NCBI RefSeq assembly: GCF_022557175.1
Contig: NZ_CP092915.1
Coordinates: 5,146,001-5,210,000, forward strand
Reading direction: 5' to 3'
Length of the DNA stretch: 64,000 nucleotides
From: Mycolicibacterium sp. YH-1
GTDB taxonomy: Bacteria; Actinomycetota; Actinomycetes; Mycobacteriales; Mycobacteriaceae
Positions within the stretch are counted from its first letter, which is position 1; each line of letters begins with the position of its first letter. A program made the position numbers and the translations under genes. Of this stretch, positions 48,071-56,332 are shown piece after piece. The notes below the pieces were generated by a model. It saw only the letters and a list, made by a program, of their open reading frames with translations, was not told the DNA's origin and searched no databases.

Positions 48071-49085
48071 GAAGGAACTCGAATACGCCAGCACCGAGGA
48101 AGTCGATGCTCCTGCCGTTGATCGAGCCACTCACCCGAGCGGTGCCGCTGGTCTCGCAGAGCACTGTCGAGCGGTCCAGACAGACCTCGCTCGGCTGAGC
48201 CAGCCGCGCGTACGAATTCGGGCGAAACTCGGCGAAGACCGTGTCACCCGCCCGGTTCGCTGTGACCTCGACTCGCTCCGGCACCCCGGATGCCTCGCCG
48301 TCCAGAAGCAGCCCCATAGGGGCGGGCAGCGTGCAGTCCGCGACGCGACGGAGCATTCCGTCGGTGCGGGTCCGCACCGCGGCGTGCCGAAAGATCGCCG
48401 CGGGCTTGTCGTGATGCCAGACGTATAGCGCCTGGGACAGCGTGCGCAACCGACGCCGGTCGGTCATCTGCAGGAACACCAGCGACCACGGGTCATCGGG
48501 CCCCTGCGGCAGGACCGTGCCCCAGGTCCACGCGAAATCGTCGCCCCACCAGAATCGACCCCAGTTGTGGTCGTGGTAGGCGAGGTCGTTGTCGATGGGA
48601 TGCTCCTGCGCGCCGATGCGCAGCCAGCCCCGCGCGCGCAACCGCGGGACGAACAGCCAGCACATCCGGCCCTCTCCCACCGGCTGGTTGTTGACCACGA
48701 ACGGCCGGCTCACCGACGTGAGGTCAAGCTCGCCCCGAATATCGTGCCCGGGAAGGTCGACCACCACCCGGTAGCCGTCGGGTCCCACGGTCAGCCGGTT
48801 GCCGCCGATCCTCACGTCGCCGAGATCGGCCGACACCTCAAGCGCGGAGTCGTCGTACCTCTCGATGGCTCCGGTCCACCGCTGGTCTCCGACAATCACG
48901 ATCACACGTGGCCCGAGCCCGGGCTCGCCAGCACGCGACGTCTCGCTGGTGAGGCTGAAATTGATCAGGAGCCGTCGGCCCCGGCCATGAACCACGAAGT
49001 GATGCCACTCCTTGAAACCCTCGGCCCGTGCCGTCGCCAGTAGCGGAGCACGCAGGAAGTCACTGGTGCAGAGCACCGCGGTCAT
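48063..49085 (-). CDS. CrtC-like hydratase/lipocalin-fold protein
   Basis: 340 residues from ATG 49085 (GGAGG upstream, ATGA overlap with the previous ORF). LAYHDHNWGRFWWGDDFAWTW contains the HDHNWG motif of the CrtC/AttH hydroxyneurosporene-synthase superfamily; VVDLPGHDIRGELDLTSV and MCWLFVPRLRARGWLRIG are beta-rich flanks. Family members hydrate carotenoid double bonds or bind lipids. Together with a prenyl synthase and a desaturase-like flavoprotein it suggests a terpenoid product. Confidence 0.75.
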   Translation of the reverse strand: MTAVLCTSDFLRAPLLATARAEGFKEWHHFVVHGRGRRLLINFSLTSETSRAGEPGLGPRVIVIVGDQRWTGAIERYDDSALEVSADLGDVRIGGNRLTVGPDGYRVVVDLPGHDIRGELDLTSVSRPFVVNNQPVGEGRMCWLFVPRLRARGWLRIGAQEHPIDNDLAYHDHNWGRFWWGDDFAWTWGTVLPQGPDDPWSLVFLQMTDRRRLRTLSQALYVWHHDKPAAIFRHAAVRTRTDGMLRRVADCTLPAPMGLLLDGEASGVPERVEVTANRAGDTVFAEFRPNSYARLAQPSEVCLDRSTVLCETSGTARVSGSINGRSIDFLGAGVFEFLHG

Positions 49086-49375
49086 CGCAGCCACCTCCGG
49101 TTCGCTGAGGCGGGCGCCGGTGTGACGGCTGCGCAGCGCTGCTGTGCCGCAGCGGATTCGGCGAGGCGCTCGATCTGCTGCCCGAGGCTCGCGACGCCAA
49201 GCAGCGCGTAGACGAAATCGTCGGCATCCTCGATGTGCGGGCGAGGTCCGGGCCGGGGCCCGCCATCGCAGGCCGCCAACGCGCGAACCAGCTGGGCCAG
49301 GCCCGCCAGACCCATCAGGTAGCCGATGAAGCTGCTCTGTTCTGCCAACTCCTCGCGCGGATCGGTGAGTGTCAT
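49082..49375 (-). CDS. Unknown 97-residue helical protein of the shell operon
   Basis: Not recognised. Two amphipathic helical segments, SFIGYLMGLAGLAQLVRAL and DFVYALLGVASLGQQIERL, are separated by an acidic/Pro loop and followed by an Ala-rich tail. Their pattern (aromatic-x-Y-L, then Leu repeats) resembles the two helices in the tail of the FAD oxidoreductase. It may be an adaptor or small cargo. Start and stop both overlap neighbours (ATGA on both sides), which strongly supports translation. Confidence 0.65.
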   Translation of the reverse strand: MTLTDPREELAEQSSFIGYLMGLAGLAQLVRALAACDGGPRPGPRPHIEDADDFVYALLGVASLGQQIERLAESAAAQQRCAAVTPAPASANRRWLR

Positions 49376-49830
49376 CCGAACCCCTCAGGTCGCAGACCGG
49401 CCAGGATGGAGTCGTCCAGGCCCGTGCCGACGACCGCGTCGGCCAGCAGCTCTGCCCACGCCATTGGAGCCGCGGTCGGCGACGAGGGACCGTCGAGGAC
49501 GTTGAGGCTCACCGTCTCCCAGACGCGACGGAGGTTCTCAACCGCCTCAGAGGCGATCAGCGCGTCGCGCAGCTGCGCACCGGGTGGCGTGGTGGCGTAT
49601 CGGTGTCCCTGGGCGACGAGCAGATCGTGGATTCCGCGGGCCGCGGCGGGGTTTCCGAGCACCCCGCGACGGACGCCGAGGAGCAGGTCGAACGCCGTCC
49701 GCTCAGCGCCGGTGGACTCACCCGGAGGTTCGGGAAGCAGCCGTGGAGCCGACCTCTCGACGAGGTCGAGGGTGAGTTCCCGGATCCGCTCGAGTTCGGC
49801 CAGCATACCGACCAGGACTTCGGGAGTCAT
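49372..49830 (-). CDS. Unknown 152-residue protein of the shell operon
   Basis: Not recognised. Mostly helical: VLVGMLAELERIRELTLDLV, TAFDLLLGVRRGVLGNP, ALIASEAVENLRRVWETVSL. It ends with a flexible acidic segment DDSILAGLRPEGFG that resembles a short C-terminal docking peptide. ATGA overlaps on both sides place it inside the coupled operon. It might be an assembly factor or a second cargo. Function unknown. Confidence 0.65.
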   Translation of the reverse strand: MTPEVLVGMLAELERIRELTLDLVERSAPRLLPEPPGESTGAERTAFDLLLGVRRGVLGNPAAARGIHDLLVAQGHRYATTPPGAQLRDALIASEAVENLRRVWETVSLNVLDGPSSPTAAPMAWAELLADAVVGTGLDDSILAGLRPEGFG

Positions 49831-51011
49831 CGGGTCCGCCCGTGCACGTAGTCGACCAGCCCGACCAATGCGTCGCGGTGTTGGCTGGATGGCAGCCAGC
49901 CCATACCGGACAGCACCTCAGCCGCCCCGCGCGCATGGTGGGCGGCGATCCGCCTGGCGTGGTCGAGCGAGCCGACCTGGTGCATCAGCTCGTAGAGCCA
50001 GCGAATGTCGTTGAGGCTCTTGGGCTCCGCGTGGGCGCCGTTCAGCCGAGCCGCGAGTTCGACCCGTCCGGCCGACGAGAGGTCGCCGCGGGTGACGAGC
50101 CGGTCCAGCAGATCGGTGAGGCCAAGCTCCCCGGTCGCGCTTGGCCGCCGTCGGCCGATGATGGCGACGGCGCGTTCCCGATCCCTCGGCTGCGCAGATC
50201 GCAAGGCGTGCAGGAGCATCAGGGTCCGTTTGCCCTCCCAGAGATCACCGCCGATCTCCTTGCCGTAGTCCTCCGGGTCCGCGCGCAGGTTAAGCAGGTC
50301 ATCGGTGATTTGGAAGGCCGCCCCGAGGTGTCGCCCGAGGGATTCCAGCTGTGCCAACTGATCTGGGTCGGCACCCGCGGCGACCGCGCCAGCCTGCAGC
50401 GGTGTGATGAACGAGTACCAGCTGGTCTTCAGTTCGACCATCTCGAGGTAGTCCGCGTCATCGAGCCGCCAGGCATTGGAACGGACCCATTCGAGTTCGA
50501 TGGCCTGGCCCTCGACGGTCCGCCGGGTCATGGTCGCGATGGCTCGCAGAATCCGCAGGGCCGGTCCGAGCCCGACGCGTTCGACGTTGTCGAGCAGGGG
50601 TTGTAGCGACAGCGAGAGCATGGCGTCGCCCACGTTCACCGCGATGGGAATGCCATGGTCGATGTGCAGCGTGGGTTTGCCGCGCCGCCACCATGATTCA
50701 TCCTCGATGTCATCGTGGATGAGGAAGGCGTTGTGATAGAGCTCCAGTGTCGCGGCTGTCGGCAGAATCGCCTCGAGGTGTCCTCCGAGCCCGAGGCAGA
50801 TGGCGATGCCGAGCGCGGGCCGCAGCGCCTTCCCACCGCGCAGTGGGTAGTCGAGAATCAGGTCGTAGAGGCCGCCGCTTGACCCGTGTTGACGGGGACC
50901 ATAGAGCCGATTGATCTCGCCGTCACAGGCCTCCTTGCACAACGCGAGATAGTCCTCGAGCGGGCTCGCGACGTGCGGAACAGCTTGTGCCTGAGGCAGA
51001 GTCGACGTCAT
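49827..51011 (-). CDS. Polyprenyl diphosphate synthase
   Basis: 394 residues. The first Asp-rich motif is FLIHDDIEDES (DDxxD), the second FQITDDLLNL. GGKALRPAL is the IPP-binding Lys/Arg region and TMTRRTVEGQ lies between them. It condenses IPP with allylic diphosphates to a C15-C25 or longer product; chain length cannot be fixed from the motifs. It is 50-70 residues longer than a typical synthase: about 30 residues at the N-terminus (TSTLPQAQAVPH, Pro/Ala-rich) and a helical C-terminus. It starts inside TAATG with the shell gene. Related synthases are known cargo of Family 2 encapsulins. Confidence 0.9.
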   Translation of the reverse strand: MTSTLPQAQAVPHVASPLEDYLALCKEACDGEINRLYGPRQHGSSGGLYDLILDYPLRGGKALRPALGIAICLGLGGHLEAILPTAATLELYHNAFLIHDDIEDESWWRRGKPTLHIDHGIPIAVNVGDAMLSLSLQPLLDNVERVGLGPALRILRAIATMTRRTVEGQAIELEWVRSNAWRLDDADYLEMVELKTSWYSFITPLQAGAVAAGADPDQLAQLESLGRHLGAAFQITDDLLNLRADPEDYGKEIGGDLWEGKRTLMLLHALRSAQPRDRERAVAIIGRRRPSATGELGLTDLLDRLVTRGDLSSAGRVELAARLNGAHAEPKSLNDIRWLYELMHQVGSLDHARRIAAHHARGAAEVLSGMGWLPSSQHRDALVGLVDYVHGRTR

Positions 51012-51796
51012 TACTTGTTGACGATCACGACGATGCCGTCGGCGTCCTTGACTCTCGTCGCATAACTGATGCGGATTCTGAGTTCGATATTGTTATCGAT
51101 GGTGTCGCCAACGAGTTCCAGGCTGGGTGCAACACTGACGGCGATGTCCACCGGCTCCTCACCTGGCGATGCGCCCGAGGCGCCCCCGTTCCCGATCAAC
51201 TGGCGGCGGCCCAGAAGGAGCGCTTCGACTTTATCCGTCTTGACCGTGGGATCCTTGATGGTCTGCACCCGATGCAGCGAGTACACGTTGGCCGCATCCA
51301 GAAGCGCCTTTTTCACGGGGTATCCGCTGGCGAGTTGACTGATGTCCTGGACGCCCTGCGTCTCGGTGATGAGACACGACGGGGACCGGTAACCCGCCGT
51401 CTCGACCTTCGCTCGGGCTTCGATGAGCTTGTTCAGGATCGTCGGCACCAGTTTGTCATCCATCTGGACGACGTCCGCGGCGGGCGGGGCCATCCGAAGC
51501 TCGGGGAAGACGGCGTCGTCAACCACGGCAGCGAGTTCTACGGTACTGGCCATCACCTTCGCGAGCAGCGCGTCCGGGGTCGGCGCAATCGCCTCGGCGA
51601 GCGTCACCTTCAGGTCCGCTTGTTTGGGTAGCAGGTCCACGAAACCCGGTTTGGTCGGATTGTCGTTGCGCACCCTGGTCTGGGCGGGGTCGCCGGTATC
51701 CCAGTGCGGGATGACCTGCCAGGCAACACAGGTCTGCTCGAATGTCTCTCGAATGGCCTGGTTCGCAAGGGCGATTCGCTCGGCGCTCAGGTACAT
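51011..51796 (-). CDS. Encapsulin-like HK97-fold shell protein (candidate)
   Basis: 261 residues. I did not find the Family 1 or Family 2 signatures at the N-terminus (FEQTCVAWQVIPHWDTGDP instead), but the C-terminal two thirds follow the encapsulin plan: spine-like helix 76-97 (DALLAKVMASTVELAAVVDD), helix 118-133, AGYRSPSCLITE (134-145), SGYPVKKALLDAANVYSL (157-174) and the final strands VDIAVSVAPSLELVGD...IELRIRISYATRV (216-249). The last three correspond to the A-domain segments GPYSVLL, GYPIREHL and FDLQLGTDVAIGY of Mtb encapsulin as I remember them. It is first in a seven-gene coupled operon. An unrelated HK97-like protein is the alternative. Confidence 0.6.
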   Translation of the reverse strand: MYLSAERIALANQAIRETFEQTCVAWQVIPHWDTGDPAQTRVRNDNPTKPGFVDLLPKQADLKVTLAEAIAPTPDALLAKVMASTVELAAVVDDAVFPELRMAPPAADVVQMDDKLVPTILNKLIEARAKVETAGYRSPSCLITETQGVQDISQLASGYPVKKALLDAANVYSLHRVQTIKDPTVKTDKVEALLLGRRQLIGNGGASGASPGEEPVDIAVSVAPSLELVGDTIDNNIELRIRISYATRVKDADGIVVIVNK

Positions 51797-51904
51797 GACA
51801 AAGACCCCCCTTTAGACCCACGACTCCCCTCGTAGATCTTGATTCGAAATTGTCGCAGACGAACATGCCCGTGGGTAGTCGATGTTTCGGTCTTCAAATT
51901 CGTT
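51797..51904 (-). promoter_or_regulatory. Leader region of the shell operon
   Basis: 108 bases between the cyclase stop and the shell ATG. ACCCACG (51816-51822) and CGTGGGT (51870-51876) can pair over a 47-base loop. GGGGGG lies about 11 bases before the ATG as a possible ribosome binding site. I see no convincing -35/-10 pair. Confidence 0.3.
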
Positions 51905-54900
51905 TCACTTCTGCTGCAGCGCCACATCCTGTCCGCCCGACAGCTCACCGCGCGCGATCGCGTCGCAGTGCGCCACATGCAGCGGCGCGATCGCGTCACC
52001 GGGCAGCAACCTCATGCATCGCTGAAATACCGTACGAGCCTGGTCAACTTCACCCTTGTCGAACAGCGCGAAGGCCTCGTCGAACACGGGTTGAGCAGAA
52101 CGCTTCGCCGCGCGGAGCGAATCCGGGTCGTCGTCGTAGACCTCGTGAATCGTCACCGGTCGACGCCGGTTGACCACCATGACCCGCTCCATTCGACGGA
52201 TGTCGAACTGACCTGCCTTCGCGAGGCGCCCACACGTGGTGTCCGAGATGAGTAGTGAGGACCCATAACGCTTGTTGGCGCTCTCGATGCGGGCGGCCAG
52301 GTTGACCGCATCGCCGATGATGGTCAGCACCATGCGGTTCACCCCACCGACGAGCCCAACCCCCACTGCGCCGGTGTTGATGCCGATTCCAACGCGCAAC
52401 TCCTCAGAGCCCAGCGCCGTCCGTTCCCGGTTGTGTTCGCGCAATGACCGCAGCATGGCCAGCCCCGCCCGGACGGCGTCGGGCTCCGACTCGAAAACGG
52501 CGACGATCTCGTCTCCGCGTACGTCCTGGATCACGCCGTTGCAGCTGATGATCGGAAGTTCGACGGCCCGGAGAAAGCCCATCGCCAGGTTGCTCGCCTC
52601 GGACACGTCCATTTCCTCGAGCAGGGTGGTGTAACCACGGATATCGCTGATCAGCACTGTCATCTCGCGTTCGACCCGATAGCCGCTGTGCACGCGGCGA
52701 AGGTCGTCGATGTCGAGGATGCGCAGGAGTTCATTGGGCACGAACCTCGACTGCACGTCCATGAGGGACTGTCGGTGCTCGTCGGCGGCCCGTAGCCGGG
52801 ACTGCAGCTGGAAGTTCCACAGGGGCGCGGCGGCCTGAGCACAGAGAAAGTCAACAGCTTCCTCGTGGTCGGCGTTGAAATGCCTACCCGGATCATCGTG
52901 TTCGGCGTAGACCACACCGATGATGTTGTCCTGCACACGGATAGGAACCACGAGAGCGGACGCGTGCAAGGTGTCGGCCACCACGACCAGTGGCGATCCG
53001 CTGCCCACCACACGGCGGACGATGCTGCGGTCATAAGCGACCTCGGTCCACGGCCCATCGACGATCGCAACGTCGCCGTGATCCAGGACGGCATGGACAG
53101 ACAGATCGTCGGAGTCGCCGGTGAGCAGCAGAACCCGGGCCGCACCCGTGGTGTCGGCAACCGAGCCGAGAATGATGTTGGCCAGGCCTTCCTGGGTACG
53201 TGCCCCCGACAGTGCGCGTGACAGTTCATGGGCGCCGACGGGGTCTATTCCCGCCGAATTCGTCTGAACGAGATCGCGACTCAGCAGCCAGGGATGCTCC
53301 CGCGCCAGCCAGTCCGTGCGCGCCACCACGCCCAGGCTCAGCCAGCGCTGGTACGCCGACCGCAGCATGTGATCGCGAAGCGTCATCCGTCCGGTCTGGG
53401 CGTAGAGGATGGCGGCCTCCTCCTGCGCACGCGCACCGATCATCGGGAGCTGATACTCCTCGGCCAGGTCGATCGCCCGGTGCAGGTGGCCCTCCGCCTT
53501 GACGTGTTGACCGCGGGATCGCGCCCACGCCCCCTGAATCAGGGCATAGGACGCCGCATAGTTCTCCGGTGCGTCGGCCGCGCACTTTCGGTGCATGGCC
53601 AACGCCCTGCGCACGAAGCGTGCGGTCGAGCGGTCCCCCGGAGCCTCCTGCATCATGCTCAGAGCGCCGATCATGTGGACCAGGAGCGAGACCGCGGTGC
53701 CGGCCATGCCGTCGATGTGCGCAATCGCCTCGTCGGTGGCCAGGACCGCACCGGCATGATCGCCGGACCAGAAGTGCAGTCCCTGTTTGACGTTCGCGGC
53801 CACGCTCATGGCCACCTCGTCACCCTCGCGGCGGGCCGCGGGCAGTATCTCCCGCTCGTCGTAGCCACTCTCACCGGCAAGCAGGTACATATCCTCGGTG
53901 CGGCCCATCAGGTTGAGGCAGAGCTGCTGCATCGCCTGGCAGAGCGCGGTGGGCACCGGTTGGGATCGGATCTGGGGAATGAGGGCCTCGGCCAGCGCAT
54001 CGATCTCGGCCAGCGGGCGACCCACCCAGAACGATTGCGAGAGCAGGACCGCGGTGAGAAATCCCGCATACTCCTGGTCACCCTGGTCGAGCGCCTCCGT
54101 GACGGCGTTGCGGAGCTGGCCCAGACCGTCCCGCAGCGGGTGACTCCAGTGATGGATGAAGTTCAGGTGCAGGAACAGTGTCTGCGGCCGCGCCTCCCGG
54201 AACTCCTCTCGTTCGCTGAGTAGCAGGCCGACCTCGCCAAAGCGCTGGCTGCCCGCGTGGTCTCCGGTAATCGCCAGCAGCAGGCCGTAACTCGCGAGCA
54301 CCAGCGGCGAGGAAGGGGTGTGGCCATGCGCCAGGGTGAGGTCTAGTTGCTTACGCACGACAAGGGGAAAGATGTTGGGCCGCACCAGGTAGGCCATACT
54401 GCGCAGCTCGGCGAGGATGCGCTGCATCTCGATGACACGCTGATCCTCGCAGGGCGGCAGCGCCAGCAGTTGTTCGTTGGTCCAGCGCCGCATCGCGACC
54501 TTCATCCGCATCAGAGCGATGGCCATCCGCGGTTTGCCCGGATCCGGTGGCAGCGGCTCGCCGAGTTCGTCGAGCGCGGCCAGCCCGGTCTCGAGCGCCT
54601 CCTGAAGACGGTTCTGCGCAACCCGCCCCTTGAGCCGCAGGTACGCGATTCGAGCACGGTCGACTGGCTCCGGTAGGACCTTCTCGGCCTCGTCGAGCAG
54701 CGCGTGCAAAGCTCCCCAGTCACCCACCAGCAGCGCGGCGTCGGCGGCGTCGAGGTGCAGCTCCCGGGCCAGTTCGTAATGCGCGGTCCAACGCTGCTCC
54801 CCCAGCAGATCCAATGCGTTTCGGCAGTACGCGAGGGCCAGGGGGAATGACGCCTGGGCCCTGGCCTTTCGCGCCGCGCGCCGCAGCACCATGACGAACC

Positions 54901-56212
54901 GGACGCGTTCGTCGTCGTCAGTCAGCCCCTGGCCGCCGATGCCGACGTGTCGGGCGGCCTCGAACAGCCGGTCATCGCCCAGTCCAACCAATCGTCGACC
55001 GATGCGCAGATGCGTCTCGCGCTGAACGTCGCTTGGCATGTCCGCACCCGCCGCCTCGGCCACCCGGTCGTGGCTGAACCGGTACCGCCCGTCCCTGCTG
55101 ATCGCGTTGGCGATCCGTTGGCCATGGCTGTCGAGCGCCTCGATCAGTCGAAGCTCCAGCCCCGACCAGAGTGCGTGCGCCACCACATCGGGCGGATGCG
55201 CAGCCGCGGTCGTGGCGTCATCGAGGTCGAACTCGCCGCCGATACACGTCAACGACGTCAATACTTCTCGGTCAATCGGGCTCAGCTGGGCGAGGTAGCG
55301 ACCGAGGAACTCCGCGGAGGTTGCTGTGACCTCGATCGAGGTCAGTACGCGCAGATCCCAGCTCGAGTGCCGGTTCACACCGACGCAGGTGAGGGCGCCC
55401 TCCCGTTGCGCGCGGTACAGCAGCTGCCGGATCTGCAGGGGATTGCCATTGGTTCGGTGGTGGAACTCGGCGGCCACGTCGCCCATCTCCACACTGCGTC
55501 CGCTCACCGCCACGAGAAGTTCCTCTACATCCGCGCCGGACAGCGGACGCACTTCGATGCCGCGAAGGGTGTCTGACGCGAGAACCGTTGCATCCGGGTC
55601 AAACTCGCCCACCCGATACGCACCGACCACCAACACGTTGCGCAGCGATACTGCCAGCAGTTCCGACAGCAGCAACAACGAGTCGCGATCGGCCCACTGC
55701 AGGTCATCGATCGCCAGCACCACCGGTCGATGGGCCGCGGTCGCAGACACCAGCCGGGTGGCGGCGCGGTGCAGCCGGCGCCGGGTGTCCGCCGCATCGA
55801 GCTCGGCCGCGCGCGAACCGTTGCCGACAGCTCGCGCCAGATCGGGCACCAGCTCCCGGAGCACGCTGGCGATCGACGACGTGCCGGTCTCCAGGCTTGC
55901 CCGCCACCGGTCACGCTCGGCGGGGGCGGTGGCCTCCATAGTGTGGACGATCGAGCTGAGCGCATCCCCCAGCGCCGCGTAGGGTGCCGGCGCACCGTCG
56001 CGATACCGCCCGTAGGCGAACACACCGTTGCGCGCCGTGACCTCGGCGCCGAACGCCTGCATGAGCGTCGACTTCCCTACCCCGGGAGCCCCGCTGAGCA
56101 GGACACATCCGCCGCCCACCCGCTCGGCCGCAGCCACGGCGGCTCGCAATTGGCTCAGTTCCTCCCGCCGGCCGACCACCCGGCCGTCGATATCGAGAAG
56201 CGGAGTCGTCAT
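51905..56212 (-). CDS. AAA-ATPase/TPR/GAF protein with class III nucleotidyl cyclase domain
   Basis: 1435 residues from ATG 56212. Residues 1-350 are an AAA/STAND ATPase (P-loop SGAPGVGKST 40-49; Walker B VVLAIDDLQWAD near 170). About 400-1000 are helical TPR-like repeats, about 1030-1165 a GAF-like domain (ASALVVPIRVQDNIIGVVYA). Residues 1184-1360 are a class III cyclase: metal Asp1190 (LISDIRGYT), Asp1234 (RGDEIVAVF) and the Asn1304/Arg1308 pair (GDAVNLAARIES) are present, so it looks active. About 75 residues follow. Adenylyl versus guanylyl specificity is not clear. It lies 108 bases upstream of the shell operon on the same strand and may control it through cNMP. Confidence 0.9.
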   Translation of the reverse strand: MTTPLLDIDGRVVGRREELSQLRAAVAAAERVGGGCVLLSGAPGVGKSTLMQAFGAEVTARNGVFAYGRYRDGAPAPYAALGDALSSIVHTMEATAPAERDRWRASLETGTSSIASVLRELVPDLARAVGNGSRAAELDAADTRRRLHRAATRLVSATAAHRPVVLAIDDLQWADRDSLLLLSELLAVSLRNVLVVGAYRVGEFDPDATVLASDTLRGIEVRPLSGADVEELLVAVSGRSVEMGDVAAEFHHRTNGNPLQIRQLLYRAQREGALTCVGVNRHSSWDLRVLTSIEVTATSAEFLGRYLAQLSPIDREVLTSLTCIGGEFDLDDATTAAAHPPDVVAHALWSGLELRLIEALDSHGQRIANAISRDGRYRFSHDRVAEAAGADMPSDVQRETHLRIGRRLVGLGDDRLFEAARHVGIGGQGLTDDDERVRFVMVLRRAARKARAQASFPLALAYCRNALDLLGEQRWTAHYELARELHLDAADAALLVGDWGALHALLDEAEKVLPEPVDRARIAYLRLKGRVAQNRLQEALETGLAALDELGEPLPPDPGKPRMAIALMRMKVAMRRWTNEQLLALPPCEDQRVIEMQRILAELRSMAYLVRPNIFPLVVRKQLDLTLAHGHTPSSPLVLASYGLLLAITGDHAGSQRFGEVGLLLSEREEFREARPQTLFLHLNFIHHWSHPLRDGLGQLRNAVTEALDQGDQEYAGFLTAVLLSQSFWVGRPLAEIDALAEALIPQIRSQPVPTALCQAMQQLCLNLMGRTEDMYLLAGESGYDEREILPAARREGDEVAMSVAANVKQGLHFWSGDHAGAVLATDEAIAHIDGMAGTAVSLLVHMIGALSMMQEAPGDRSTARFVRRALAMHRKCAADAPENYAASYALIQGAWARSRGQHVKAEGHLHRAIDLAEEYQLPMIGARAQEEAAILYAQTGRMTLRDHMLRSAYQRWLSLGVVARTDWLAREHPWLLSRDLVQTNSAGIDPVGAHELSRALSGARTQEGLANIILGSVADTTGAARVLLLTGDSDDLSVHAVLDHGDVAIVDGPWTEVAYDRSIVRRVVGSGSPLVVVADTLHASALVVPIRVQDNIIGVVYAEHDDPGRHFNADHEEAVDFLCAQAAAPLWNFQLQSRLRAADEHRQSLMDVQSRFVPNELLRILDIDDLRRVHSGYRVEREMTVLISDIRGYTTLLEEMDVSEASNLAMGFLRAVELPIISCNGVIQDVRGDEIVAVFESEPDAVRAGLAMLRSLREHNRERTALGSEELRVGIGINTGAVGVGLVGGVNRMVLTIIGDAVNLAARIESANKRYGSSLLISDTTCGRLAKAGQFDIRRMERVMVVNRRRPVTIHEVYDDDPDSLRAAKRSAQPVFDEAFALFDKGEVDQARTVFQRCMRLLPGDAIAPLHVAHCDAIARGELSGGQDVALQQK

Positions 56213-56332
56213 CGCGCCGCGCCCCCCTCCAACGGGAACCCTCCGTCCTCCATATTGACGGTTCCGCTGGTCGTGTGCGAGATGAACGCACATCTGGGCA
56301 GCTGACCCGCCCGACTGACAGGATGGCTAGCT

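Noticed and set aside
51011..51796. Phage major capsid protein of a prophage
   Set aside because: No terminase, portal, protease or tail gene nearby; the neighbours are metabolic enzymes in a coupled operon.
51011..51796. Assignment to Family 2 encapsulins because of the prenyl synthase
   Set aside because: The Family 2 N-terminal sequence and cNMP-binding insertion known to me are absent; family membership is left open.
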